From contig CAJPFO010000130.1 of assembly GCA_905339255.1 (NCBI GenBank), forward strand, positions 1 to 45,174: a stretch of DNA of 45,174 bases. Direction: 5' to 3'. Below are positions 33,203 through 40,551 of this stretch, piece after piece. The DNA is from Myxococcaceae bacterium. GTDB lineage: Bacteria; Myxococcota_A; UBA9160. The position numbers were made by a program, and so were the translations under genes. The notes beneath the pieces are model-generated. The model ran no database searches. It worked only from the letters and a program-made list of their open reading frames with translations, and was not told the DNA's origin. Positions within the stretch are counted from its first letter, which is position 1; each line of letters starts with the position of its first letter.

Positions 33203-33406
33203 CTACGCGGCGCTTCTCGCTGCGCGTCCGGCCGCGACACGAGCCAGCTCGCGACGCTGCGGATCGCCCGCGCGATCCGTCCAGCGATGCCGGCAGCGCG
33301 GGCATTCGTGGAGCAGCACGAGCCCGCGATCGATGACCTCGTCGGTGCGGACCTCGGCGAAGCCACAGACGAGGCAGCGGATCAGGGTGCGGAAGACGGA
33401 CTTCAT
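33203..33406 (-). CDS. Small zinc-ribbon protein
   Basis: A 67-residue protein with two CxxC knuckles: RCLVCGF (Cys11, Cys14) and ECPRCRHRW (Cys35, Cys38), predicting one structural zinc ion. The Arg/Ala-rich tail (about 43-67) has no known fold. ATG 33406 has a strong GAGGAGA site eight bases upstream, which supports translation of this short gene; the open frame extends upstream but without similarity. I do not recognise a named family; nucleic-acid or protein binding is typical of such ribbons. Confidence 0.7.
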   Translation of the reverse strand: MKSVFRTLIRCLVCGFAEVRTDEVIDRGLVLLHECPRCRHRWTDRAGDPQRRELARVAAGRAARSAA

Positions 33407-33632
33407 GGTGGGCTCTCCTCGGGGCCTCCTCGGGAGGCGCTCGGGCGGCTCCTGGCCGCCGCTCGCCAGAGGTTGAGCGAGGCCCGTGACGAATCCGGTC
33501 ACAGGGGCGCTCGGGGCACCGCGCCGCCCGGCGCCGGGCCGAAGCGACGGGCCTCGGGTTCCGGGATACGGTCCTCCGGAAGGGCTTCTCTCGAGGCCGC
33601 TCCGGCCCGGGCGACGCCAGGAGGGAGGGGGC
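33407..33632. other. Divergent 226-bp intergenic region with a short dyad
   Basis: No gene is seen between the zinc-ribbon and quinone-reductase starts. GTGAC (33486-33490) and GTCAC (33498-33502) form a small inverted repeat and several GC-rich hairpins are possible. I see no convincing promoter hexamers. Confidence 0.3.
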
Positions 33633-34043
33633 ATGAAGCTCGTGAAGCTCGTCGCGATCGCTGCGATCGTCTACGTGGGGATCGTCGTCGTCTTCGAGTC
33701 GACGATCGGAATCCTCCAGCCCGCCCCGGCTTCGACGCTGGTGATCACGACCTTCGACGCCGATGGGACACGCCACGATCGGGTCGTTTCGAAGCTCGAG
33801 AGCGACGGGCGGCTCTACGTCGCGGCGAACCACTGGCCGCGCGCCTGGTACGAGCGCGCGCTCGCCAACCCCGACGTCGAGGCGACCGTCGATGGCGCGA
33901 AGGCGCGCTACCGCGCAGTCTCCGTCTCGGGGGCCGAGCACGACCGCGTCGACGCGACGAACCCGCTCGGTGCGGGCTTCCGCTTCGTCACGGGCTTTCC
34001 GCCGCGCTACTTCTTGCGCCTCGACCCGCAGCCGGCGTCGTAA
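33633..34043 (+). CDS. Deazaflavin-type (F420H2) quinone reductase/nitroreductase family protein
   Basis: A 136-residue member of the Ddn/DUF385 split-beta-barrel family, whose characterised members in actinobacteria use F420H2 to reduce quinones or nitroimidazoles. The core is TLVITTFDADGTRHDRVVSK, LYVAANHWPRAWYERALANPDVEATVDG and ARYRAVSVSGAEHDRVD. A hydrophobic N-terminus (LVAIAAIVYVGIVVVF) suggests membrane attachment. ATG 33633 follows GGAGGGAGG. F420 use in this organism is inferred; the related split-barrel families also include FMN and heme binders. It ends 12 bp before the convergent sulfatase. Confidence 0.82.
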   Translation: MKLVKLVAIAAIVYVGIVVVFESTIGILQPAPASTLVITTFDADGTRHDRVVSKLESDGRLYVAANHWPRAWYERALANPDVEATVDGAKARYRAVSVSGAEHDRVDATNPLGAGFRFVTGFPPRYFLRLDPQPAS

Positions 34044-34055
34044 CCCGACGCCTCG

Positions 34056-35642
34056 CTACTTCCAGCCGCGCGGGTTCGAGAAGAAGTCGCCCTCCCAGCG
34101 CTCGATCGCGGCGTGCAGGCGCTTCGCGACGTCGGGGTTCCGATCGATCACGCTGTACGACTCGTTCGAGTCGGCCACGACGTCGAAGAGGTAGGGATCG
34201 AAGGTCGACCGCGTCGCGGTCCGACCGGTCTTCGGATCGGTGTAGGTGTTGCGGTGCGCGAGCCTTCCGACGAGCGTGCTCGTCTTGTCGAGCGGAACCG
34301 GCCACGTGTAGCTGTGGACGCGGCGGTAGTACTTCCACGGGCCGCTCCGCGCGCCGTCGATCACGTTGGCATGGAAGAAGAAGAGGGCGTCGTGAGGGCT
34401 CTCCTCGGTCTTCTTCTCGAGCACCGCGCGGACGTCCCGGCCGTCGATCGTCCGGTCGCTCGGAAGCTCGAGGCCAGCGATCGCGAGGATCGTCGGAAAG
34501 AGATCGATGTTCATGACGGGCGTGGTGACGACGCTCGCGGGGGGGACGTGCCCCGGCCAGCGAACCATCGCCGGGACGCGCTGGCCTCCCTCCATCACCT
34601 GCCCCTTGCGACCGCGGAGCGATCCCGGGTTGCCTTGATGCCAGGGGCCGTTGTCGCTCGTGAAGACGACGATCGTGTTCTCCGCGAGGCCGCGCGCGTC
34701 GAGCGCTGCCAGGATCTCCCCGACGCTCGCGTCGAGCTCCTCGACCGAATCACCGTAGGGGCCCGCGGCCGAGCGGCCCGCGAAGCGCGGCGACGGAAAG
34801 AGCGGCGTGTGGACGTTCTTGTGCGCGAAGTAGAGGAGGAAGGGACCATTGCGGTGGGCGTCGATGAACTCGATCGCCTTCGACGTGAGGCGCTCGGTGA
34901 TGTCTTCCTGCGCGAGGCCGACGTCCGCATCGACCTCGGTTTCCTGCTCCCAGTAGGAATACGGAAAGAGATCGTTCGAATGCGGGAAGCCGGAGAAGAA
35001 GTCGAAGCCGTGGCGCATCGGATGGTATTGCGGCAAGCCACTGAAGTCGCCGAGATGCCACTTGCCGACCATCCCCGTCGTGTAGCCCGCGACGCGAAGC
35101 GCTTCTGCGAGCGTGATCTCGGAGGCCGGTAGTCCGTCGACCGCAGGCGGCTGGACCTGCACCGCGTCGATCATGCCGAGATCGGCCGCGAAGCGACCGA
35201 TCGGCCGCATGACGCGTTCGCGCCAGGGAGCGTTCGCAGCCAGGAGCGGGAAGTTGATTCCGGCGCGAAGTGCGTAGCGGCCGGTGAGAAGCCCCGTTCG
35301 CGACGCCGAGCACGAGCTGTCGCTCGCGTAGAAGTCGGTGAAGCGTGCGCCCTGGTTTGCGAGCGAGTCGATGTTCGGAGTGCGGATGAGCTCGTTTCCG
35401 TAGGCGCCCGTGTCGCCGTAGCCGAGGTCGTCGGCGAGGATCAAGACGATGTTGGGCGGGCGAGAGGGGGCGTCGGAACTCCGCTGGACCACGTCGGAGA
35501 CGGGCTGCGCGTCCTTTTCGGGATCCACGTACACGGTGCGATCGAGGACGGCGTAGCCGTCCCGCGGTCCGGGCTCGCCGCAGGCCGCGCCGAGCAAGAG
35601 GCATGCGCCGAGCGCGACGGCGTGGGGAAGACGTCTTGCCAA
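34056..35642 (-). CDS. Exported sulfatase (alkaline-phosphatase superfamily)
   Basis: Hydrolyses a sulfate ester outside the cytoplasm. The 528-residue product has a signal segment (PHAVALGACLLLGAAC; Cys21 could be a lipoprotein site, though the lipobox is imperfect), the calcium-binding start PPNIVLILADDLGYGDTGAYG with the Asp pair, the formylglycine motif CSASR (Cys111), the GMVGKWHLG catalytic lysine/histidine block, and the VVFTSDNGPW metal site. Length and order are those of bacterial arylsulfatases. The TTG at 35642 has AAGGAG six bases upstream and directly precedes the signal, so I prefer it to ATG 35696. Maturation needs a formylglycine-generating enzyme, not seen here. Confidence 0.92.
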   Translation of the reverse strand: MARRLPHAVALGACLLLGAACGEPGPRDGYAVLDRTVYVDPEKDAQPVSDVVQRSSDAPSRPPNIVLILADDLGYGDTGAYGNELIRTPNIDSLANQGARFTDFYASDSSCSASRTGLLTGRYALRAGINFPLLAANAPWRERVMRPIGRFAADLGMIDAVQVQPPAVDGLPASEITLAEALRVAGYTTGMVGKWHLGDFSGLPQYHPMRHGFDFFSGFPHSNDLFPYSYWEQETEVDADVGLAQEDITERLTSKAIEFIDAHRNGPFLLYFAHKNVHTPLFPSPRFAGRSAAGPYGDSVEELDASVGEILAALDARGLAENTIVVFTSDNGPWHQGNPGSLRGRKGQVMEGGQRVPAMVRWPGHVPPASVVTTPVMNIDLFPTILAIAGLELPSDRTIDGRDVRAVLEKKTEESPHDALFFFHANVIDGARSGPWKYYRRVHSYTWPVPLDKTSTLVGRLAHRNTYTDPKTGRTATRSTFDPYLFDVVADSNESYSVIDRNPDVAKRLHAAIERWEGDFFSNPRGWK

Positions 35643-35730
35643 ACCCTCTCCTTCTCGACGGGATCCGGACCCGGCCCCGCGACGTTGTACGCCCATTCGA
35701 GGGTCATTACCAGCGCGGAGCCGTCGGGAA

Positions 35731-35773
35731 GTTGACCTTTCCCGTATCCGGGTCGAGTAAGGGAATCGTCAAC
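35731..35773. promoter_or_regulatory. Imperfect 13-bp inverted repeat in the sulfatase/AGPS-like divergent region
   Basis: GTTGACCTTTCCC (35731-35743) and GGGAATCGTCAAC (35761-35773) match as an inverted repeat at 11 of 13 positions with 17 bases between. Each arm holds a TTGAC-type -35 pointing towards the other, but the facing -10 hexamers are weak. A separate TAGAGT (35831-35836) lies 46 bases before the AGPS-like GTG. Operator function is inferred. Confidence 0.45.
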
Positions 35774-35881
35774 CAGCGCGACTTTGCTCCGGGCTATGAC
35801 TGGCGCGCCGGCCTCTGCGATCCTGCGGAGTAGAGTGGCCGGAACCGAACGAGCCCAACCCCCTGCCGAGGAGACCCGCCC

Positions 35882-37435
35882 GTGGAAGAGCAGCCGACCA
35901 AATCCTCCGAGAAGACCGCTCCGAAGCACTATCCGCTCGATCTCGGTCCGGGCAAGCCCTCGTTCTCCGTCAATTTCCCCGGCGCAGCGAGCGAGGTGCG
36001 TTCGCTCTCGCTGGCCCCGGAAATCGGCGTCCCCGACTCCGTGATCGAGCGGTTGCGCGGCGTGTGCAACGAGGTCTCGACCGACGCGGCGACGCGCGCC
36101 GTGTCGAGCCGCGACTGGTGGCCGCTCGCCATGCACTGGGTGCGCGCCGACCGCGTGGGCGGCATGGCCGCCGTCGTGGCCCGGGCCGGAACACCCGAGC
36201 AGGTGAGCGAGGTGTTGCGCATCTGCAACGAGGCCCGCATCCCGGTGACGGCCGCCGGCGGCCGTAGCGGCTGCGTTGGCGGAACGGTGCCGCTTTTTGG
36301 CGGCGTGCTGCTCGATCTGTGCGATCTCGCCGGCATCGTCGACGTCGACGACCAGTCGCTGCTCCTCGACGTTCGCGCCGGCACCTTCGGCGATCACCTG
36401 GAGCGCGATCTGCGCGCCCAGCACGGCCTCACGATCGGCCACTGGCCGCAGTCGATCAGCCTCTCGACGGTGGGCGGCTGGATCGCGTGCCGCGGCGCGG
36501 GGCAGCTCTCGAACCGCTACGGGAAGATCGAGGACATGGTCGTGGGCCTCGACGTCGTGCTGGCCGACGGCCGCACCATCCGGACCGGCGGCGCCTCGCG
36601 CGCGGCCGTCGGCCCCGACATGAGCCAGATCTTCGTCGGCTCCGAGGGAACGCTCGGCGTCATCACGGGGAGCCGGCTGCGCGTGCACCCGGTAGCGACC
36701 CACGAAGGCCGTTCGGCCTGGGGATTCCACTCGTTCGCCGACGCGCTCGAGGCGTGCCGGCGGGTCCTGCGGCGGGGCCTGCCGCCGGCGGTCTTGCGCC
36801 TCTACGACGTCCACGAGGCGAAGTGGAAGTTCGAGATCGAGGGCAAGCACGTCCTGCTCGCGCTCGACGAAGGCGATCGCGCGGTGGTCGACGCCTCCCT
36901 CGCGATCGTGGCCGAAGAATGCCGCGCAGCGGAGACGCTCGACCCCGGCCTCGTGGACCACTGGATGGGCGAGCGCAACGACGTCTCGTCGATTCCGGGC
37001 GTGCTCGAGAAGGGGATCGTCTACGACACGATCGAGATCACCGGGAGCTGGCGGAACCTGCCCGCGATCTACGAGCAGGCCATCGCTGCGATGAAGGGCG
37101 TCCAGTACACCTTCAGCGCCAGCGCACACCAGTCGCATGCCTACGGTGACGGCGCATGCCTCTACTTCATGTTCGTGGGCGCGCCGCCGGCCGACGCCAA
37201 GGAGGCCTACTACTGCGCGGCGTGGGATGCCTGCACGCGCGCCGTGCTGGCCGCGGGCGGCAACCTGAGCCACCACCACGGCGTCGGACTCAACCGCGCC
37301 CGATTCATGCGCGAGGCCCTCGGCCCGGCCTTCGACACGCTCGTCGCGCTCAAGGACGCGCTCGATCCGAACGGCATCCTGAACCCGGGCAAGCTCGGGC
37401 TCCCGACTCCGTTCGGCGACGTCAAGTGGCCGTAG
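35882..37435 (+). CDS. FAD-linked oxidase, alkylglycerone-phosphate synthase (AGPS)-like
   Basis: A 517-residue VAO/FAD_binding_4 flavoprotein. FAD-binding: PVTAAGGRSGCVGGTVPLFGG and HWPQSISLSTVGGWIACRGAG ... RYGKIEDMVVGLDVVLADG; cap domain to the C-terminus with DALDPNGILNPGKLG. Two features match eukaryotic AGPS: the SHHHGVG motif (His464-466) and the tyrosine of the SHAYGDGACLYF segment (Tyr421), both needed for replacing acyl by alkyl in ether-lipid synthesis. Other FAD_oxidase_C enzymes (glycolate or D-lactate oxidases) are the alternative, but they lack the HHH motif as far as I know. GTG 35882 has GAGGAGAC upstream. It overlaps the glycerol kinase gene by 10 bases. Confidence 0.85.
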   Translation: MEEQPTKSSEKTAPKHYPLDLGPGKPSFSVNFPGAASEVRSLSLAPEIGVPDSVIERLRGVCNEVSTDAATRAVSSRDWWPLAMHWVRADRVGGMAAVVARAGTPEQVSEVLRICNEARIPVTAAGGRSGCVGGTVPLFGGVLLDLCDLAGIVDVDDQSLLLDVRAGTFGDHLERDLRAQHGLTIGHWPQSISLSTVGGWIACRGAGQLSNRYGKIEDMVVGLDVVLADGRTIRTGGASRAAVGPDMSQIFVGSEGTLGVITGSRLRVHPVATHEGRSAWGFHSFADALEACRRVLRRGLPPAVLRLYDVHEAKWKFEIEGKHVLLALDEGDRAVVDASLAIVAEECRAAETLDPGLVDHWMGERNDVSSIPGVLEKGIVYDTIEITGSWRNLPAIYEQAIAAMKGVQYTFSASAHQSHAYGDGACLYFMFVGAPPADAKEAYYCAAWDACTRAVLAAGGNLSHHHGVGLNRARFMREALGPAFDTLVALKDALDPNGILNPGKLGLPTPFGDVKWP

Positions 37436-38865
37436 GCGACGCCGACACGCGGCTGCTCGTGATCGACGTCGGCACGAGCGGCGTGCGGGCGGTGGTGACG
37501 GATGGTACTGCGCGCATCCTGCACGCGGAGCACCGCGAGCTGCCGCCATCGACTCCGGCTCCCGGGCTGGTCGAGTTCGACCCGAGCGCCACGGCCGACG
37601 CCGCACTCGGTCTCGCCCGCCGTGCGATCGCCGCCTCGGGGCACGTCGGCGCGGTGGGGATCACCAACCAGCGCTCGTCCACCGTCGCCTGGGATCGGGC
37701 CACGGGCGAGCCGGTCGGCCCCGGTCTCGGCTGGCAGGATCAGCGCACGCTCCCGGCGTGCGAGCGGCTCTTCACCGAGGGACTCGTGATCGCGCCGAAT
37801 CTGACGGCCACGAAGGCCGCCTGGCTGCTCGAACAGGCCGACCCGAGCGGCCGGCGCGACCTGTGCGTCGGAACGATCGACACCTGGATCGCCTGGACGC
37901 TCTCGCAGGGAGCGCTCCACGTCACCGATCCCGGAAACGCCGGAGCCACCGGCCTTGCGACACCGCAAGGCGTCGCATGGAGCGACGACCGGCTACGCCG
38001 GACGGGCGTCCCGCGACGCGCGCTCCCCGAGATCGTCGACTCGTCCGGCGTGCTCGGTCCGGCGACTGCGCTCGCTGGCGCCCCGCCGATCGCCGGCATC
38101 GCCGGCGACCAGCAGGCCTCGCTCCTCGGGCAGGGCTGCGTGCGGCCGGGCATGGCGAAGATCACCTTCGGAAGCGGCGGCATGCTCGATCTTTGCGTCG
38201 GGCCGGAGCGGCCCGCCTTCGACGTGATCGGCAGCGGCGGCAGCGCGCCGATCATCGCCTGGTGCCGGCAAGGCGCCCCGACCTGGGCCCTCGAAGGGAT
38301 CCTGCTCGCCGCCGGAACCCACATCGAATGGCTGCGCGAGATCGGCGTGATCCGCGACAGCAGCGAAGCGCACGGTATTGCTGCGAGCTGCGCGTCGAGC
38401 GATGGAGTCGTCTTCGTCCCCGCGCTGCTCGGCCTCGGCACACCCTACTGGGACTTCCGCGCGCGCGGCGCCCTGCTCGGCGTCGGCCGCAACACGGGCC
38501 GGGCGCAGATCGTTCGCGCCGTGCTCGAGGGCATCGCGCAGCGAGCCGCCGATCTCGTCGAGGCCGCCGAGACCGATGGCGGCCTCGCGATCGGGACGCT
38601 GCGGATCGATGGCGGGATGAGCGCCAACCCGACCTTCGTGCAGGCCGTGGCCGACGCCACGGGCCGCCCGATCGAGGTCTCGCCGGTGCTCGAGGCGACC
38701 TCGCTCGGCGCCGCCTTTCTCGCCGGGCTCGCGATCGGCGTCTATTCCGACTGGGACGAGGTGGCTGCGACGTGGGCTCCGCGAGAGCGGATCGAGCCCT
38801 TGCGCTCGTTCGACCGGGCGCGCTGGAAGGATGCCTGCCAGCGCGCGAAGAGCCTGCCAGGCTGA
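37426..38865 (+). CDS. glpK: FGGY-family kinase, glycerol kinase-like
   Basis: Probably phosphorylates glycerol to glycerol 3-phosphate. The 479-residue ASKHA protein has LLVIDVGTSGVRAVV, GITNQRSSTVAWDRATGEP, IAGDQQASLLGQGC, GLGTPYWDFRARGALLG and LRIDGGMSANPTFVQAV, all close to GlpK. The phosphate loop reads ITFGSGGMLDLCVG where GlpK usually has TYGTG, so substrate range may differ. GTG 37426 starts inside the AGPS-like gene, so the two are co-expressed. Together they suggest a glycerolipid or ether-lipid role. Its final codons and stop are repeated at 40111-40133, marking the left edge of an inserted segment. Confidence 0.87.
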   Translation: MAVGDADTRLLVIDVGTSGVRAVVTDGTARILHAEHRELPPSTPAPGLVEFDPSATADAALGLARRAIAASGHVGAVGITNQRSSTVAWDRATGEPVGPGLGWQDQRTLPACERLFTEGLVIAPNLTATKAAWLLEQADPSGRRDLCVGTIDTWIAWTLSQGALHVTDPGNAGATGLATPQGVAWSDDRLRRTGVPRRALPEIVDSSGVLGPATALAGAPPIAGIAGDQQASLLGQGCVRPGMAKITFGSGGMLDLCVGPERPAFDVIGSGGSAPIIAWCRQGAPTWALEGILLAAGTHIEWLREIGVIRDSSEAHGIAASCASSDGVVFVPALLGLGTPYWDFRARGALLGVGRNTGRAQIVRAVLEGIAQRAADLVEAAETDGGLAIGTLRIDGGMSANPTFVQAVADATGRPIEVSPVLEATSLGAAFLAGLAIGVYSDWDEVAATWAPRERIEPLRSFDRARWKDACQRAKSLPG

Positions 38866-38867
38866 GC
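38845..38867 (+). repeat. 23-bp direct repeat, left copy (3' end of glycerol kinase gene)
   Basis: Begins GCGAAGAGCCTGCC and includes the last codons and TGA of the glycerol kinase gene. It matches 40111-40133 at 22 of 23 bases. The pair brackets the DUF4143 ATPase gene and its palindrome, like a site duplicated at the 3' end of a gene on integration. Confidence 0.75.
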
Positions 38868-38920
38868 CGTCGCCGCAGCGCCTCGCGGCTTCACGGCGAC
38901 CGCTCGGCGCGTGACCCGGG

Positions 38921-38955
38921 AGTCCACTTTACTCATGAGCAAAGTGGACTACTGT
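38921..38955 (+). promoter_or_regulatory. 30-bp near-perfect palindrome overlapping the DUF4143 gene promoter
   Basis: AGTCCACTTT (38921-38930) and AAAGTGGACT (38941-38950) are perfect arms and the centre CTCATGAG (38932-38939) is itself palindromic; only one base pair mismatches over 30 bp. A second dyad, TGGAC-TACT-GTCCA, spans 38945-38958. A weak promoter TTTACT (38928-38933) / TACTGT (38950-38955) lies within it and would start transcription at the GTG 38963. Autorepression by a dyad-binding protein is a reasonable inference. Confidence 0.7.
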
Positions 38956-38962
38956 CCATTTT

Positions 38963-40102
38963 GTGCGGATTCGGCGGCGGTACCTCGAACCCTTCATCGC
39001 ACCCGTCCTCCCCCGCAAGATGGTCTTCATCGGAGGACCGCGGCAGGTCGGGAAGACGACCCTCGCACTGTCGCTGGTCGGCAAGGGCGCCGACGAGAGG
39101 CATCCGGCCTACTTCAACTGGGACGATCCGCGGGCGGCGGCCCGCGTGCGCCGGCTGGAGCTTCCGCCGGGCGAGCCGCTGATCGTCCTGGACGAGATCC
39201 ACAAGTACGCGCGCTGGCGCAATCTGGTGAAGGGGATCTACGACACGGAGAAGTCGCGACGGCGCATCGTCGTCACCGGCTCGGCGCGCCTCGACTACTA
39301 CCGCAAGGGCGGCGACTCCCTCGCCAACCGCTACCGCTACTTCCGCCTGCACCCGTTCTCGGTCTGCGAGCTCGCCGCCTCGCCGACGAAGAGCGACGTC
39401 GATTCGCTACTGCGCTTCGGCGGATTCCCGGAGCCGTTCCTGCTCCACGACGAGCGCGAGCACCGGATCTGGCAGCGTGACCGCATCGCGCGTGTCGTGC
39501 GAGGTGATCTGCGCGACCTGGAACAGGTCCGCGAGATCTCGCTCGTGGAGCAGCTCGTCGATCTGCTGCCGGCTCGCGTCGGCTCCCCGCTCTCGATCCA
39601 GAGCCTGCGCGAGGATCTCGAGGTCGATCACAAGACGGTCGAGCGCTGGATCACGATCCTCGAGAACCTCTACCTCTGCTTCCGCATCTCACCGTTCGGC
39701 GCCCCGAAGGTGCGTGCCGTCAAGAAGGAGCGGAAGCTCTACCTCTGGGACTGGTCGATGACGCCGGAGGGCGGAGCGCGCTTCGAGAATCTCGTGGCGA
39801 GCCAGCTCCTCAAGTACTGCCACTGGATGGAGGACACCGAGGGACACGCGATGGAGCTGCGCTTCTTGCGTGACACGGACAAACGGGAGGTTGATTTCGT
39901 CGTCCTCAGGGACCGGAAGCCGCTCTTCGCGGTCGAATGCAAGAGCGGTGAGCGCGGCGTGAGCCCCGCGATCCGTTACTTCGCCGAGCGCACCTCGATC
40001 CCGCGCTTCTTCCAGGTCCACCTCGGTGACCGCCACTACGAAACCGGAGCCGCGATGGTTCTTCCGTTTCGAACGTTCTGCCGTGAGCTGCGCTTGCCCT
40101 GA
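38963..40102 (+). CDS. AAA_14/DUF4143 ATP-binding protein with PD-(D/E)XK-like C-terminus
   Basis: A 379-residue ATPase of unknown role. Walker A is GPRQVGKT (25-32), Walker B LIVLDEIHKYARW, sensor VVTGSARLDYYRK; then a DUF4143 winged-helix region (SPLSIQSLREDLEVDHKTVERWITILENLYL) and a C-terminal nuclease-like motif EVDFVVL ... FAVECKSGE (D and ExK). These orphan ATPases are scattered and often in accessory regions. The start is GTG 38963 with no Shine-Dalgarno, right after the palindrome; the only ATG nearby (38935) is in another frame. It lies alone on a ~1.27-kb segment bounded by 23-bp direct repeats. All motifs are intact. Confidence 0.88.
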   Translation: MRIRRRYLEPFIAPVLPRKMVFIGGPRQVGKTTLALSLVGKGADERHPAYFNWDDPRAAARVRRLELPPGEPLIVLDEIHKYARWRNLVKGIYDTEKSRRRIVVTGSARLDYYRKGGDSLANRYRYFRLHPFSVCELAASPTKSDVDSLLRFGGFPEPFLLHDEREHRIWQRDRIARVVRGDLRDLEQVREISLVEQLVDLLPARVGSPLSIQSLREDLEVDHKTVERWITILENLYLCFRISPFGAPKVRAVKKERKLYLWDWSMTPEGGARFENLVASQLLKYCHWMEDTEGHAMELRFLRDTDKREVDFVVLRDRKPLFAVECKSGERGVSPAIRYFAERTSIPRFFQVHLGDRHYETGAAMVLPFRTFCRELRLP

Positions 40103-40110
40103 CGCCGCCG

Positions 40111-40133
40111 GCGAAGAGCCTGCCCGGCTGAGC
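40111..40133 (+). repeat. 23-bp direct repeat, right copy
   Basis: Matches 38845-38867 at 22 of 23 bases (C for A once). It lies eight bases after the DUF4143 stop. It reads like a displaced 3' end of the glycerol kinase gene. The following ~190 bp to 40323 hold no gene I can support. Confidence 0.75.
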
Positions 40134-40323
40134 GGCCGCGAGGGAGCGCCGGATCAGATGCGGGCGGCCGCAGCGATCGCCGCGAGAAAACGCTCCACGC
40201 CTGGAATGCCCGCTGACGCCTCGGCGTGAAGACGATCGTGGGCGAGGCCGGCGTAGCCGCGCGCGATACGGCTGCGAACATGCGGCCCTCGCCGCGGGCG
40301 CGGGGGAGTGTCAAGCTGAGGCG

Positions 40324-40551
40324 ATGCGACGGGTTTCGGTGGCCGACGATCTGCGACGGCGCGAGCAAGAGCGTCTGGCTGCGCTCTCTCCGGCGGAAAG
40401 GGTCGCCGAGGCGCTCGCTCTCGGCGAGCGCGACCTCGAGATCCATCGCGCAAAGCGGGGCCTTGGCCGCAGCGAGGCGCGGCGCGAGATGGAGAGGGTG
40501 CGGCAGCAGGGTCGGCGGCGCTCGCGGTGCATGCAGGACGGAGTCGATTGA
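40324..40551 (+). CDS. Small helical protein paired with a nucleotidyltransferase (antitoxin-like)
   Basis: A 75-residue, strongly charged helical protein (VADDLRRREQERLAALSPAERVAEALALGERD, LEIHRAKRGLGRSEARREMERVRQQGRR). I have no family name, but short proteins with this LSPAERV...LGERDL...GLSREEA pattern commonly precede nucleotidyltransferase genes. It has a GAGGCG just before ATG 40324. Its TGA overlaps the TTG start of the nucleotidyltransferase (TTGA), so the two are coupled in the manner of a toxin-antitoxin pair; function is inferred from arrangement only. Confidence 0.65.
   Translation: MRRVSVADDLRRREQERLAALSPAERVAEALALGERDLEIHRAKRGLGRSEARREMERVRQQGRRRSRCMQDGVD

Noticed and set aside
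38935-39010. ATG 38935 frame opening MSKVDYCPFC, zinc-ribbon-like
   Set aside because: It lies inside the palindrome and reads across the ATPase gene in a wrong frame, with no further similarity.
40036-40446. Minus-strand frame with a helical tail opposite 40140-40320
   Set aside because: The last ~35 residues look like a plausible protein end (a decayed gene is possible), but there is no start, no motif and no support upstream.
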